Assembly (NCBI GenBank): GCA_016765495.1
Contig: JAESPV010000032.1
Coordinates: forward strand, 1 to 34,591
Length of the DNA: 34,591 bases
Direction of reading: 5' to 3'
Source: Desulfocapsa sp.
GTDB taxonomy: Bacteria > Desulfobacterota > Desulfobulbia > Desulfobulbales > Desulfocapsaceae
Each line of letters starts with the position of its first letter. Within the stretch, counting starts at the first letter, position 1. The notes under the pieces were generated by a model. It worked only from the letters and a program-made list of their open reading frames with translations, searched no databases and had not been told where the DNA came from. Shown in pieces: positions 6,591 through 14,746 of the stretch. The translations under genes were made by a program, and so were the position numbers.

Positions 6591-8716
6591 GTAAGCCTGG
6601 TCCTTTCAACCTTGAAATGACTTCTGCTCGCAAACTCTGATTTTTTTCCGTCATTCCATTGCTGTACGGGTCTGAGGTAGCCCACCACCCTGGAATAAAT
6701 TTCGGTGGGTTGCTGGCAGTTCGGGCAGGTCGTGATTTCGCCATTAAGATATCCGTGTTCCGGGCAAATGGAAAACGACGGGCTAATGGTGAAGTAGGGG
6801 ATCTGGTAATTGTTGCAAACAGATTTAACAAAACTTTTAACAGCTTCCGGGTCGGCTACGGCTTCACCCAGGAATATGTGTTGGACTGTGCCACCCGTAT
6901 ATTTTGCCTGAAGACTGTCCTGTATATCAAGGATCTCAAAAATATCTTCACTGTGGTTAATTGGTAGTTGGGTAGAGTTGGTATAAATGGGCGTTGCGCC
7001 ATCCTCCGTACGAAGGGACGTTTTAATGCTGGGGAATCGTTTTTTGTCGAGTTGAGCCAAACGAAACCCTGTTCCTTCAGCTGGTGTTGCCTCAAGATTG
7101 TAATGATTGCCCGTCTCTTCCTGAAAATGCTGGAGTTTTTCCCGTATAAAGTCCAGAATGTCTTCAGTCAATTTCTTGCCCTCTGTCTCGCCAATACCAC
7201 TGCCAATAAGATTAAGGCAGGCTTCGTGTGCACCTATGATTCCGATGGTTGAGAAATGATTTTCCCAATATTTTCCAAAATGTTCGTACACCTGACGCAG
7301 GTAAAACTTTGTGTAGGGATAGAGGTTTTTGGCGGTATATTCTTCCAGGATCTTCCGTTTGAGCTCAAGGCTTGTCCGGGCAATTTCCAGTTTTTGATTG
7401 AGCCTGTTGAAAAAATCTTCTTTATCAGTGCTCTGAATGCCAAGCGCAACCAGGTTAATGGTAACTACCCCAATGGAGCCGGTGAGTGGGTTGGCACCAA
7501 AGAGTCCACCACCACGTTTTGTGAGTTCCCTGGTATCGAGGCGCAGACGACAGCACATGGAACGGGCATCTTCCATGGAAAGGTCAGAGTTTACAAAATT
7601 TGCAAAATAGGGAATGCCGTATCTGGCAGTGACTGACCAGAGACGATCAAGGCTTTTTTCTTCCCAGTTGAAATCGGCGCCAATATTGTAGGTGGGGATG
7701 GGAAAGGTGAATACCCGTGAGTTGGCATCACCTTCTGCCATTATCTCCAGAAATGCTTCATTTATCACATTCATTTCCAGCTGGTAGTCGCCATAGCAAC
7801 TTTCCTGGGGCATGCCTCCTATGATGGCAGGTATGTCTTTCAGGGTGGATGGCGGTTGCAGATCCATGGTCAGGTTGGTGAAGGGAGTTTGAAATCCGAC
7901 CCGCGTGGGAACATTGAGGTTAAAGATGAATTCCTGGATGGCTTGTTTAACTTCGCGGTAGCTGAGATTGTCATGGCGAATAAAGGGGGCAAGCAGGGTG
8001 TCGAAGCTGGAGAATGCCTGTGCTCCTGCAGCCTCTCCCTGGAGTGTATAGAAAAAATTAACAACCTGGCCAAGAGCACTGCGGAAGTGTTTTGCCGGTG
8101 CCGAGGCGGCCTTTCCCGGCACACCTTTAAACCCTTGCAGGAGCAGATCCTGCAAATCCCAGCCCACACAGTAGACGGAGAGGAGTCCCAGATCGTGAAT
8201 ATGGATATCTCCATCCTCATGAGCCTGTTGAACCTCCGGTGGATAGATACGGTGCAGCCAGTAATTTTTACAGGTTTCGCTGGCAATATAGTTGTTAAGG
8301 CCCTGGAGTGAGTAGGCCATGTTGCTGTTTTCATTTACCTGCCAGTCAAGACGGTCAAGATAATTGTCGATAAGCTGGATATCTGCCTGTTCGATCATCT
8401 CTCTTCTTCGCTTTTGCTGGTCGCGGTAGAGAATATATGCCTTGGCAGTTTTTTTGTGGGGAGATGAGATAAGAATTTCCTCGACCAGATCCTGTATTTG
8501 CTCCACATCTGGCTCACCTTCAATGATTTCGTGGGCCAGTGTGAGAACACGTATGGTTAAGCGACGTGCTTCGGTACGGCTGAATTCACCGGTGGCAAGA
8601 CCAGCTTTCTCAAGGGCGATTGTGATTTTCTCGGCTGCAAAAGGCACAGTCTGACCTGTTCTCTTTTTTATTTGAGCAAAGAAGGTGGGACGGTTCAGGG
8701 CGTTGTTTGCGGGCAT
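6584..8716 (-). CDS. nrdD: Anaerobic (class III) ribonucleoside-triphosphate reductase
   Basis: NrdD reduces ribonucleotides to deoxyribonucleotides in the absence of oxygen using a glycyl radical. The chosen start gives 710 residues and has AAGGAG seven bases upstream of ATG at 8716; the open frame continues 33 codons further up, but without support. Domains: ATP-cone at about residues 10-100 (IKKRTGQTVPF to YRDQQKRRRE), a catalytic barrel with the cysteine pair MCCRLRLDTRELTKRGGG, and a C-terminal zinc site (CPEHG and CPNC). The radical loop RVVGYLRPVQQWN has its glycine near 679. The protein ends in a cysteine. It forms an operon with nrdG and lies behind a cobalamin riboswitch, so expression should rise when B12 is scarce. 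Confidence 0.95.
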   Translation of the reverse strand: MPANNALNRPTFFAQIKKRTGQTVPFAAEKITIALEKAGLATGEFSRTEARRLTIRVLTLAHEIIEGEPDVEQIQDLVEEILISSPHKKTAKAYILYRDQQKRRREMIEQADIQLIDNYLDRLDWQVNENSNMAYSLQGLNNYIASETCKNYWLHRIYPPEVQQAHEDGDIHIHDLGLLSVYCVGWDLQDLLLQGFKGVPGKAASAPAKHFRSALGQVVNFFYTLQGEAAGAQAFSSFDTLLAPFIRHDNLSYREVKQAIQEFIFNLNVPTRVGFQTPFTNLTMDLQPPSTLKDIPAIIGGMPQESCYGDYQLEMNVINEAFLEIMAEGDANSRVFTFPIPTYNIGADFNWEEKSLDRLWSVTARYGIPYFANFVNSDLSMEDARSMCCRLRLDTRELTKRGGGLFGANPLTGSIGVVTINLVALGIQSTDKEDFFNRLNQKLEIARTSLELKRKILEEYTAKNLYPYTKFYLRQVYEHFGKYWENHFSTIGIIGAHEACLNLIGSGIGETEGKKLTEDILDFIREKLQHFQEETGNHYNLEATPAEGTGFRLAQLDKKRFPSIKTSLRTEDGATPIYTNSTQLPINHSEDIFEILDIQDSLQAKYTGGTVQHIFLGEAVADPEAVKSFVKSVCNNYQIPYFTISPSFSICPEHGYLNGEITTCPNCQQPTEIYSRVVGYLRPVQQWNDGKKSEFASRSHFKVERTRLTC

Positions 8717-8756
8717 ACGACTACTCCTTATCCTCGAAGGTGGTAATGAAATGTGG

Positions 8757-8963
8757 GTATTGGCAGGTATTCGGACTTCTGGGCACTCTTTGTTCCTACT
8801 AACCGTGCTTCCCAAGCGTTATGTTGCCGGCCTAAGTATTTGGCTTTGACCAACGGACGCTCAGTGCTTTTATCGGTGTTCGTTCCCAGTTACCGCTGCG
8901 GGACAGTTCCGGACTTACACCGGATTCCCTGTTGCCACGCTTCATTGTAAAGCGTACCAATAC
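8757..8963 (-). promoter_or_regulatory. Cobalamin (B12) riboswitch controlling nrdDG
   Basis: Read on the minus strand, this leader holds the conserved cobalamin riboswitch core. It has GGGAATCCGGTG (8918-8929), CCGCAGCGGTAA (8890-8901) and the B12-box-like GAAGTCCGAATACCTGCC (8762-8779). The outer P1 stem closes with GTATTGG (8957-8963) paired to CCAATAC (8757-8763). The aptamer is about 207 nt, an ordinary size. Only 40 bases separate it from the nrdD ATG, with no clear terminator hairpin and T-run between, so control of translation initiation is more likely than attenuation. Cobalamin riboswitches normally switch the downstream gene off when adenosylcobalamin is abundant. This implies a B12-dependent substitute enzyme (class II, NrdJ) elsewhere in the genome. 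Confidence 0.93.
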
Positions 8964-9078
8964 GGATGGGGGCCAATATATGGTATGACGGTTGGAGTGT
9001 CAATACAAAATGTGGTGGGGGTTGGCTCCGGGGAAGATTTGTTAATTCTAACGCAATAAAAATAATCATTTCTTCATG

Positions 9079-9095
9079 TAAACATAACCTGTTTA
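9079..9095. promoter_or_regulatory. Dyad symmetry upstream of the phn cluster
   Basis: The 262-base region between the riboswitch and the first phnC should contain the phn promoter. The only clear symmetry is TAAACA-TAACC-TGTTTA, a perfect 6-bp dyad with a 5-base spacer, about 130 bases ahead of the start codon. It could be an operator, but no known regulator can be named. I could not find a convincing PhoB box, although CTGTCAG occurs once further downstream. The rest of this stretch is AT-rich without other recognisable signals. Confidence 0.3.
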
Positions 9096-9225
9096 TGATG
9101 TGACGCTAACTCGTTCCTAATATCCTTCCTATATTGTCCGGCTGTCAGTTAAGCCACCAGTCATTATTAAAGCAATAAATATATCAAAACAAGTGAATTT
9201 GTTTTTTTTTAGGGAGAAAGTAACC

Positions 9226-10056
9226 ATGATCAATATTCAATCCGTATGCCTCGGCTATACCAATACACCGATCCTGCATGATATTAACCTTCAAATAAAA
9301 AAGGGTGAATTCGTTGGCATAATTGGGTTATCCGGCGCCGGCAAGTCTACGCTTCTTATGTCCCTTATTGGTAATATCAGGATTCTTAAAGGTGACTACC
9401 ATGTCTCCGGGTACAACTTAAATTCCATCAGCAAAAAAGAATTGAGCGACTTGCGTGCGAGCATTGGATTTATCTTTCAAGGGTACAATCTGGTTAACCG
9501 TCTCTCAGTTCTCCATAATGTGATGAGTGGTATGTTGAAAAACATCCCCCTGGGACGTTCACTGATCAAGTTGTATTCCACTGAAGAATTGAATAAAGCT
9601 CACGAATATATGCAGGTAGTAAACATTGAACACCTTGCCATGAGACGTTGTGATGAGTTATCCGGCGGTCAGCGGCAGAGGGTTGCCATCGCACGAGCAC
9701 TGGCCCAAAACCCAAACATTATACTTGCCGATGAACCGGTGGCAGCACTTGATCCCAAAAGTGCTGCTCAGGTGATGGACGTTCTGCGCAAGGTAAATGA
9801 GTCCTATGGGGTGACAGTAATAACAAACCTGCATCATCTTGACTTCGCACGATACTACTGCAACCGTATACTGGGTGTGGCTTCAGGGACGATCTCCTTT
9901 GACGGAACACCTCACGAACTTCTTAGCAGGAATCTTGACTCCATATATGAAAACGAACCTTCATCCCTTGAGAGCAGTAAAAATAATATAACGAATATCA
10001 TGAGTCACGTTCATGATAACAACAGCAACAACAACGAAATGAGAAATGCCGCATAG
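9226..10056 (+). CDS. phnC: Phosphonate/phosphite ABC transporter ATP-binding protein (first copy)
   Basis: This ATPase energises phosphonate import. It is 276 residues from the ATG at 9226, which follows AGGGAG nine bases upstream; an in-frame GTG at 9193 lacks a ribosome binding site. Walker A is GLSGAGKS (34-41), the Q-loop is in FQGYN, the signature is LSGGQRQR and Walker B is ILADEPVAALDP. The pattern FVGIIGLSGAGKST and RLSVLHNVMSGML is typical of PhnC. The C-terminus carries an unusual asparagine-rich tail of about 30 residues. The stop codon TAG forms the loop of a small hairpin. It may originally have partnered the second phnD and third phnE, separated from them by the phnD-phnC-phnE-phnE block; that pairing is inference. 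Confidence 0.9.
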   Translation: MINIQSVCLGYTNTPILHDINLQIKKGEFVGIIGLSGAGKSTLLMSLIGNIRILKGDYHVSGYNLNSISKKELSDLRASIGFIFQGYNLVNRLSVLHNVMSGMLKNIPLGRSLIKLYSTEELNKAHEYMQVVNIEHLAMRRCDELSGGQRQRVAIARALAQNPNIILADEPVAALDPKSAAQVMDVLRKVNESYGVTVITNLHHLDFARYYCNRILGVASGTISFDGTPHELLSRNLDSIYENEPSSLESSKNNITNIMSHVHDNNSNNNEMRNAA

Positions 10057-10061
10057 TGCGG
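10049..10061 (+). repeat. Hairpin spanning the phnC stop codon (leader of first phnD)
   Basis: CCGCA-TAG-TGCGG forms a 5-bp stem whose loop is the phnC stop codon. A matching hairpin with loop AGG precedes the second phnD at 13716-13728. Both are followed by GG, an A-run and then the shared ribosome binding site region, so the hairpin belongs to a duplicated phnD leader. Confidence 0.5.
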
Positions 10062-10080
10062 GATTAAAAAAAGAATTCAT

Positions 10081-10160
10081 TTTAAAGGAGACAAGCGATG
10101 AAAAGAGTACTTAAGGGCCTGTTGATATTGATGGCACTAACGGTGATGACAGCCACCACC
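10081..10160 (+). repeat. phnD leader and signal-peptide repeat, copy 1
   Basis: These 80 bases (ribosome binding site, start codon and signal peptide of the first phnD) match 13754-13833 at about 70 of 80 positions by eye. Similarity ends abruptly after the signal peptide hydrophobic core, while the mature proteins are clearly different. This points to duplication of a short leader, or to recombination at it. Confidence 0.8.
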
Positions 10161-11075
10161 GGTCTGGCGTCGACTGCCAATGCTGAAGAATGCAACCGTG
10201 GCACACTCGACAAGGCCTATTGCGACCGCAACTTTGACCAAACTGCCGACTTGCCGCTCGATCCCAAGGACTGGGTAAATCCCAAAACCATTATCTTCAC
10301 CTATACGCCGGTTGAAGATCCGGCCGTTTATGCCAGTATCTGGGATGGTTTCATCAAGCACATGGAAAAAATAACCGGTAAAAAGGTGGTTTTCTTTCCG
10401 GTTCAGTCCAATGCGGCCCAACTGGAAGCCATGCGCTCCGGCCGCCTGCACGTAGCAGGTTTCAACACCGGCTCTAACCCGATCGCAGTTAGCTGTGCAG
10501 GGTTTGTACCCTTTGCAATGATGGCTAAGAACGATGGTTCCTTCGGCTATGAGATGGAAATTATTGTACCCGCAGACAGCCCGATCAAAAGTCCGACTGA
10601 TCTGAAGGGCAAAACCCTTGCCTTCACCTCTCCAACTTCAAATTCCGGTTTCAAGGCACCTTCCGCTATCTTGAAAGGTGAGTTTGGTCTGGTGAAAGAC
10701 AAGGATTTCAAGACAACATTTTCCGGCAAGCACGACAATTCGATCCTCGGTGTTTACAACGGCGATTATGAAGCTGCAGCAATTGCCAACTCCGTATGGA
10801 ACCGCATGGAACGCCGCGGAGTGATCGAGCCTGGAAAAATTCGTTCTATCTACAAATCACAGACCTTCCCGACCACCGGCTATGGCCATGCACACAATCT
10901 GCACCCAGAACTGGTTGCCAAGATTAAGACAGCTTTCTGGACCTATCCCTGGGATGAGAACTTCAAGAAAGAGTTTAAAAAAGCGGATCGCTTTATCGGA
11001 ATTACCCACAAGCATGACTGGGTCGTTATTCGCGGAATCGACAAGGCCAACAATGTGAGCTACGACTGTAAATAG
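10098..11075 (+). CDS. phnD: Phosphonate/phosphite periplasmic binding protein (first copy, alphaproteobacterial-like)
   Basis: This is a 325-residue PhnD-family periplasmic binding protein that should capture phosphonates or phosphite for the adjacent importer. The N-terminal signal peptide (MKRVLKGLLILMALTVMTA) ends near ANA-E. Family features include a first-lobe segment MRSGRLHVAGFNTGS, a hinge region SPIKSPTDLKGKTLAFTSPTS and TFSGKHDNSILGVYNGDYEA. It differs strongly from the second PhnD of this cluster: it is longer and has four cysteines in the mature part (CNRG, YCDRN, SCAG and the C-terminal DCK). It most resembles, from memory, PhnD proteins of transporters with two permease subunits. 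AAAGGAG precedes the ATG. A strong hairpin follows the gene. The ligand cannot be predicted from sequence alone. Confidence 0.88.
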   Translation: MKRVLKGLLILMALTVMTATTGLASTANAEECNRGTLDKAYCDRNFDQTADLPLDPKDWVNPKTIIFTYTPVEDPAVYASIWDGFIKHMEKITGKKVVFFPVQSNAAQLEAMRSGRLHVAGFNTGSNPIAVSCAGFVPFAMMAKNDGSFGYEMEIIVPADSPIKSPTDLKGKTLAFTSPTSNSGFKAPSAILKGEFGLVKDKDFKTTFSGKHDNSILGVYNGDYEAAAIANSVWNRMERRGVIEPGKIRSIYKSQTFPTTGYGHAHNLHPELVAKIKTAFWTYPWDENFKKEFKKADRFIGITHKHDWVVIRGIDKANNVSYDCK

Positions 11076-11102
11076 TCAACAAGGTTCAAATTTGCACTCT
11101 TT

Positions 11103-11155
11103 GGGCCTGGCTGATGTGCCAGGCCCGGTTTGTTTCCGAAACATCCAATGTTTCG
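11103..11155 (+). terminator. Tandem hairpins after the first phnD (partial terminator or mRNA stabiliser)
   Basis: A perfect 9-bp stem, GGGCCTGGC / GCCAGGCCC with loop TGATGT, spans 11103-11126. A second 8-bp stem, CGAAACAT / ATGTTTCG with loop CCA, spans 11137-11155. Only a weak T-rich stretch follows the first. Located between a binding-protein gene and its ATPase gene, these structures probably lower expression of the downstream membrane components or protect the upstream mRNA from 3' decay. Confidence 0.7.
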
Positions 11156-11172
11156 TGTAGTGGAAAAAGTAT

Positions 11173-11964
11173 ATGTTGCGTCTTGAAAACGTATCCAAAC
11201 GCTATAAAACCGGTGATCTGGCACTGACCAATGTAACTTTGGAAATACCCAGAGGGCAGGTCATCGCCCTGATAGGCCCGTCAGGAGCTGGCAAATCAAC
11301 GCTTATTCGCTGTGTGAACCGCCTTGTTGATCCAACCGATGGTCAGATATTTCTTGGCGATACCGAAATCACCTCATTGTCTGCAGGCGAGCTTAGAAAA
11401 GCCCGCCGTCGCATGGGCATGATCTTTCAGGAATATGCCCTGGTTGAACGCTTGACTGTCATGGAGAATGTGCTTTCCGGGCGGCTGGGCTATGTGAATT
11501 TCTGGCAAAGCTTTTTTCGCAGGTTTCCGAAGGAATATGTTCAAGAAGCCTATCGCCTGCTCGACCGGGTTGGCCTGATGCAAATGGCAGATAAGCGTGC
11601 GGATGAACTTTCCGGTGGTCAGCGCCAGCGCGTTGGTATTTGCCGCGCGCTTATTCAGCATCCGGATTTGCTGCTGGTAGATGAACCGACCGCCAGCTTG
11701 GACCCCAAAACCTCGCGGCAGATCATGCGACTTATCAAAGAACTTTGCATCGAACGTAAACTTGCGGCCATCATCAATATTCATGATGTGCAGCTGGCAC
11801 AAATGTATTCGCAGCGCGTGGTTGGCCTGAAGCTGGGAGAGATTGTTTTTGATGGGCCGCCGGACGGGTTGAAGCCGAATGTTTTGACGGAGATCTACGG
11901 CGAAGAAGACTGGGAATCCACCATTAAGGCGGTGGATGATGAGGAAAACGGAGAAGACACATGA
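11173..11964 (+). CDS. phnC: Phosphonate/phosphite ABC transporter ATP-binding protein (second copy)
   Basis: This is a second PhnC-family ATPase of 263 residues. Walker A is GPSGAGKS (35-42), the Q-loop is in [22 protein letters not shown], the signature is LSGGQRQR, and Walker B is [13 protein letters not shown] followed by an H-loop in INIHDVQLA. The stretch [16 protein letters not shown] is strongly PhnC-like. It is translationally coupled to the first phnE by a four-base overlap (ATGA at 11961-11964), so it is the dedicated ATPase of the phnD-phnC-phnE-phnE transporter. The start codon follows a poor ribosome binding site (GTGGAAAAAGTAT), which fits reduced translation after the intergenic hairpins. 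Confidence 0.92.
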   Translation: MLRLENVSKRYKTGDLALTNVTLEIPRGQVIALIGPSGAGKSTLIRCVNRLVDPTDGQIFLGDTEITSLSAGELRKARRRMGMIFQEYALVERLTVMENVLSGRLGYVNFWQSFFRRFPKEYVQEAYRLLDRVGLMQMADKRADELSGGQRQRVGICRALIQHPDLLLVDEPTASLDPKTSRQIMRLIKELCIERKLAAIINIHDVQLAQMYSQRVVGLKLGEIVFDGPPDGLKPNVLTEIYGEEDWESTIKAVDDEENGEDT

Positions 11965-12770
11965 GTGCTCCCTCTGTAAGATACGCCAGCACCTGGAAAA
12001 AGCCACCTTTTATAAAAAACCCTGCTTTACGGTGGTCAATTCTCATAGCTGCCATTGTCTATTTTGTGGTGGCACTCTCCACAATGGAAATCAACAGGGA
12101 AAGGGTTGCTGAAGGGATACCGCGCGGAATCACTCTGCTATCGAAGTTTTTTCCACCCAACCTGGAAGATTCCCGTGGCGTGATTGTTGATGGTATTCTA
12201 GAGAGCATCTGGATGGCCATTATTGCAACGGTCGGTGGCGTTTTGCTGTCTGTGCCAATCGGTCTGGGTGCCGCACGCAATCTTTCTCCGACTTGGGTCT
12301 ACCTTTTCTGCCGCAGTATCATCAGTGCATCAAGAACCTTTCCTGAAATTATTCTGGCGATCTTTGCCGTCAAGTTTTTTGGCTTTGGCCCGTTTGCCGG
12401 CTTTGTTGCTCTTTCGATTGGAACCATAGGTTTTTATGCCAAGCTCCTGGCCGAAGATATTGAAAATATGAGTAAATCACAGGCAGAGGCGGTGCGTGCC
12501 ACCGGTTCAAGCTGGTTGCAATGGGTTAATTATGCCGTTCAACCGCAGGTCATGCCGCGGATGCTTGGTCTGTCGCTTTATCGCCTTGATATTAATTTTC
12601 GAGAAAGTGCGGTCGTTGGCATTGTTGGGGCAGGCGGTATTGGTGCCCATTTGCTCACATCGGTGCAGCGCTATGAATTTGAAACAACCGCAACCATACT
12701 GATTACGATCATTGGTATCGTGATTACGATGGAATACATATCCGGCTATATGAGAAAGAGGGTGCAGTAA
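11961..12770 (+). CDS. phnE: Phosphonate/phosphite ABC transporter permease, first subunit
   Basis: This is a 269-residue inner-membrane permease of the PhnE family. A hydrophobic N-terminal segment ([14 protein letters not shown]) is followed by a periplasmic part with [10 protein letters not shown] and about five further membrane segments. The cytoplasmic coupling loop that contacts the ATPase is seen at [25 protein letters not shown]. The conserved [13 protein letters not shown] motif lies in the C-terminal third. It overlaps phnC by four bases and shares one base with the following phnE (TAATG), so the two permeases are probably made in equal amounts and act as a heterodimer. Confidence 0.92.
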   Translation: MSAPSVRYASTWKKPPFIKNPALRWSILIAAIVYFVVALSTMEINRERVAEGIPRGITLLSKFFPPNLEDSRGVIVDGILESIWMAIIATVGGVLLSVPIGLGAARNLSPTWVYLFCRSIISASRTFPEIILAIFAVKFFGFGPFAGFVALSIGTIGFYAKLLAEDIENMSKSQAEAVRATGSSWLQWVNYAVQPQVMPRMLGLSLYRLDINFRESAVVGIVGAGGIGAHLLTSVQRYEFETTATILITIIGIVITMEYISGYMRKRVQ

Positions 12771-13582
12771 TGCCTTTGATTGAAACAGCTAACGGCCCTG
12801 TTTGGAAGCGGCGAAGCAACTTGCACCAATGGCTCATTTGGGCCGGGTGGCTCATTGGACTTTCCATTGCTCTCCATGCCTGGAACCTGATTTCGGAGAA
12901 AACCATCTGGATGTTTGTCTGGGATTCCCCACGGCAGATGGGCGATATCGTCACGCGCATGGTTCCTCCCTCCTGGTCCTATATGAACAATCTTTGGCGA
13001 CCGGTTTGGGATACGCTGAGCATCGCCACGATAGGAACCGCTTTTGCGATGTTTCTGGCGGTGCCGATAGCCTTTCTGGCAGCGCAAAACACGACACCCC
13101 ACAAAGCCATACGTGGTGTTGCGTTATTTGTCATTGCTGGCACACGGTCGGTTAATTCGCTGATCTGGGCTTTGTTGCTGGTTGTTGTGGTGGGGCCTGG
13201 AGTGCTTGCCGGAGCCATTGCCATCGGCTTTCGCTCCATTGGCGGATGTGCAAAACTGCTTTACGAAGCGATTGAAGAAATCGATCATACCCAGGTTGAA
13301 GCAATTAAGGCAACCGGCGCCTCACGTCTCCAGCAAATGCTCTACGGAATTGTACCACAGGTCTTACCGGCCATTGCTGGTGTCGGCGTGTTTCGCTGGG
13401 ATATCAATGTGCGCGGCTCTACCATATTGGGCATTGTAGGTGCCGGTGGTATTGGTGTGGAGCTTAATGCTTCGATCAATGTGCTGGCTTGGACACAGGT
13501 TTCAGTGATTCTGCTGGTTATTCTCGGAACCGTATTCATTTCCGAATATGTTTCCGCTAAGGTTCGTCACGCCATTATATAG
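12770..13582 (+). CDS. phnE: Phosphonate/phosphite ABC transporter permease, second subunit
   Basis: This is a 270-residue PhnE-family permease, paired with the preceding gene. It has the same architecture: one N-terminal membrane segment (LIWAGWLIGLSIALHAW), a periplasmic loop, then the transport core with IAFLAAQNTTP and RSVNSLIWALLLV. The coupling loop is VEAIKATGASRLQQMLYGIVPQVLP and the glycine-rich [13 protein letters not shown] follows. Both this and the previous gene carry conserved coupling loops, so neither looks degenerate. A 188-base gap without gene content follows before the second phnD, marking the likely right end of the inserted transporter block. Confidence 0.92.
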   Translation: MPLIETANGPVWKRRSNLHQWLIWAGWLIGLSIALHAWNLISEKTIWMFVWDSPRQMGDIVTRMVPPSWSYMNNLWRPVWDTLSIATIGTAFAMFLAVPIAFLAAQNTTPHKAIRGVALFVIAGTRSVNSLIWALLLVVVVGPGVLAGAIAIGFRSIGGCAKLLYEAIEEIDHTQVEAIKATGASRLQQMLYGIVPQVLPAIAGVGVFRWDINVRGSTILGIVGAGGIGVELNASINVLAWTQVSVILLVILGTVFISEYVSAKVRHAII

Positions 13583-13715
13583 CAAGCAAGGCCTTTTCAC
13601 CGGATGCAGGCTCACTTGGCAGTGTTTGACAAGAGGTTTCAGAGCCCCAACCAATGGGCATCTTACAGAGTTGTTGGAGGTAACTGTACGTCCTCACAAG
13701 GGTAAACGGAATGTA

Positions 13716-13728
13716 CCGCAAGGTGCGG
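13716..13728 (+). repeat. Hairpin in leader of second phnD
   Basis: CCGCA-AGG-TGCGG repeats the stem found at the phnC stop codon (10049-10061) with a different loop. It is likewise followed by an A-rich stretch and the phnD ribosome binding site. It supports duplication of the whole leader rather than convergence of signal peptides. Confidence 0.5.
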
Positions 13729-13753
13729 GTGTAAAAAATAATAAAAATAAATT

Positions 13754-13833
13754 TTTAAAGGAGACAAACGATGAAAAGAGTACTTAAGACCCTGATGCTA
13801 TTAATGGCCCTAACGGCGGTGACAGCCACCAGC
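13754..13833 (+). repeat. phnD leader and signal-peptide repeat, copy 2
   Basis: This is the second copy of the 80-base leader described at 10081-10160. It covers TTTAAAGGAGACAA, the ATG and the codons for MKRVLK to the end of the signal peptide core. The differences are scattered single-base changes, several of them silent. Confidence 0.8.
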
Positions 13834-14646
13834 AGCCAGGCAAAAGCAGATTGGCCTGATCAGATTACCTTTGGCGTGATTCCCGTTGCATCTTCCCGAA
13901 ATATGTCGGATAGTTTTGGCAATTTGACTGCACACCTGGAAAAAGAACTTGGTATCAAGGTAAAATTACAGATAGCCGGTGATTACGCAGGAGTGATTAC
14001 CGGGATGCAGTATAATCATATTGATATTGCATATCTTGGACCAAAATCGTACTGCGAAGCTGCAAAACGAGCCAACGCAGAGGCTCTTGTGATTGAAGTA
14101 AATCAAAGCGGTGTTGCCGGTTATCATGGCTATATTATCACCAAAGCTGGTTCCGGTTTAAAGAGTATGAAGGACTTGAAAGGTAAAAAATGGGCCTTTA
14201 CTGACCCTCATTCAACCTCAGGAACCCTGGTGCCCACCATTTATTTGAATAAAATCAATGTAGATCCCGAAAACTATTTCAGCAGGGTTATCTATTCCGG
14301 TAGCCATGAAGCTTCTATCCTTTCAGTAAAAGCTGGTAAAGTGGATGGTGCCGCCACCAACGATCTCGATTTTGATCGTGGTCTTGGTTCCCACTGGACA
14401 AAAGATGACTTTAATATCATCTGGAAATCTGAACTTATTCCCGGTTCTCCCATTGCGGCACGCAGAGATCTTCCTGCTTCTCTGAAGAAATCGATACAGG
14501 ATGCCTTTCTCTCTTACAATGATAAAGATGGTCTGGAGAAACTGAAAATTTCCGGATATCAAAAGACTGATGATAAGCAGTATGACGGTATCAGAGAGTT
14601 AATTGCCATGAAAAAGGCATTGAAAGCAAAGGTGGCACAAAAGTAG
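13771..14646 (+). CDS. phnD: Phosphonate periplasmic binding protein (second copy, E. coli PhnD-like)
   Basis: This 291-residue periplasmic binding protein is close to the PhnD that accompanies C-P lyase in enterobacteria. The signal peptide (MKRVLKTLMLLMALTAVTA) ends near AKA-DW. Characteristic segments are TFGVIPVASSRN, GDYAGVITGMQYNHIDIAYLGP, the phosphonate-binding FTDPHSTSGTLVPTIYL, YSGSHEASILSVKAGKVDGAATN and IWKSELIPGSPIAARRDLP. The tyrosine, serine/threonine and histidine positions in these stretches match the ligand contacts known for PhnD. AAAGGAG precedes the ATG. It lies directly upstream of phnE-phnG and is the likelier partner of the C-P lyase operon. Confidence 0.94.
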   Translation: MKRVLKTLMLLMALTAVTATSSQAKADWPDQITFGVIPVASSRNMSDSFGNLTAHLEKELGIKVKLQIAGDYAGVITGMQYNHIDIAYLGPKSYCEAAKRANAEALVIEVNQSGVAGYHGYIITKAGSGLKSMKDLKGKKWAFTDPHSTSGTLVPTIYLNKINVDPENYFSRVIYSGSHEASILSVKAGKVDGAATNDLDFDRGLGSHWTKDDFNIIWKSELIPGSPIAARRDLPASLKKSIQDAFLSYNDKDGLEKLKISGYQKTDDKQYDGIRELIAMKKALKAKVAQK

Positions 14647-14670
14647 TCTTCTGTTTGTATTGCACCTCCT

Positions 14671-14704
14671 GTCGCATGTCGAAAAATGTATTTCGACATG
14701 CGAC
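14671..14704 (+). terminator. Strong hairpin after the second phnD
   Basis: A perfect 14-bp stem (GTCGCATGTCGAAA / TTTCGACATGCGAC) encloses the 6-base loop AATGTA, 24 bases after the phnD stop. No T-run follows, so it is more likely an mRNA-processing or stability element, or a partial terminator, than a full stop. Its position matches the hairpins after the other binding-protein genes in this window. Confidence 0.75.
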
Positions 14705-14746
14705 ACTCCAGGCGATCCATATAAAACCATCTTCTGATAAGCTCAT

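Noticed and set aside
9140..9172. Possible PhoB box (CTGTCAG and CAGTCAT) before phnC
   Set aside because: The two half-sites are not spaced by the 11-base period of a Pho box and the second is a poor match, so phosphate control is plausible biologically but not shown by the sequence.
13548..13787. Open frame of 79 codons across the phnE-phnD gap
   Set aside because: It overlaps both flanking genes, lacks a ribosome binding site and includes the duplicated phnD leader, so it is a by-product of the gap sequence.
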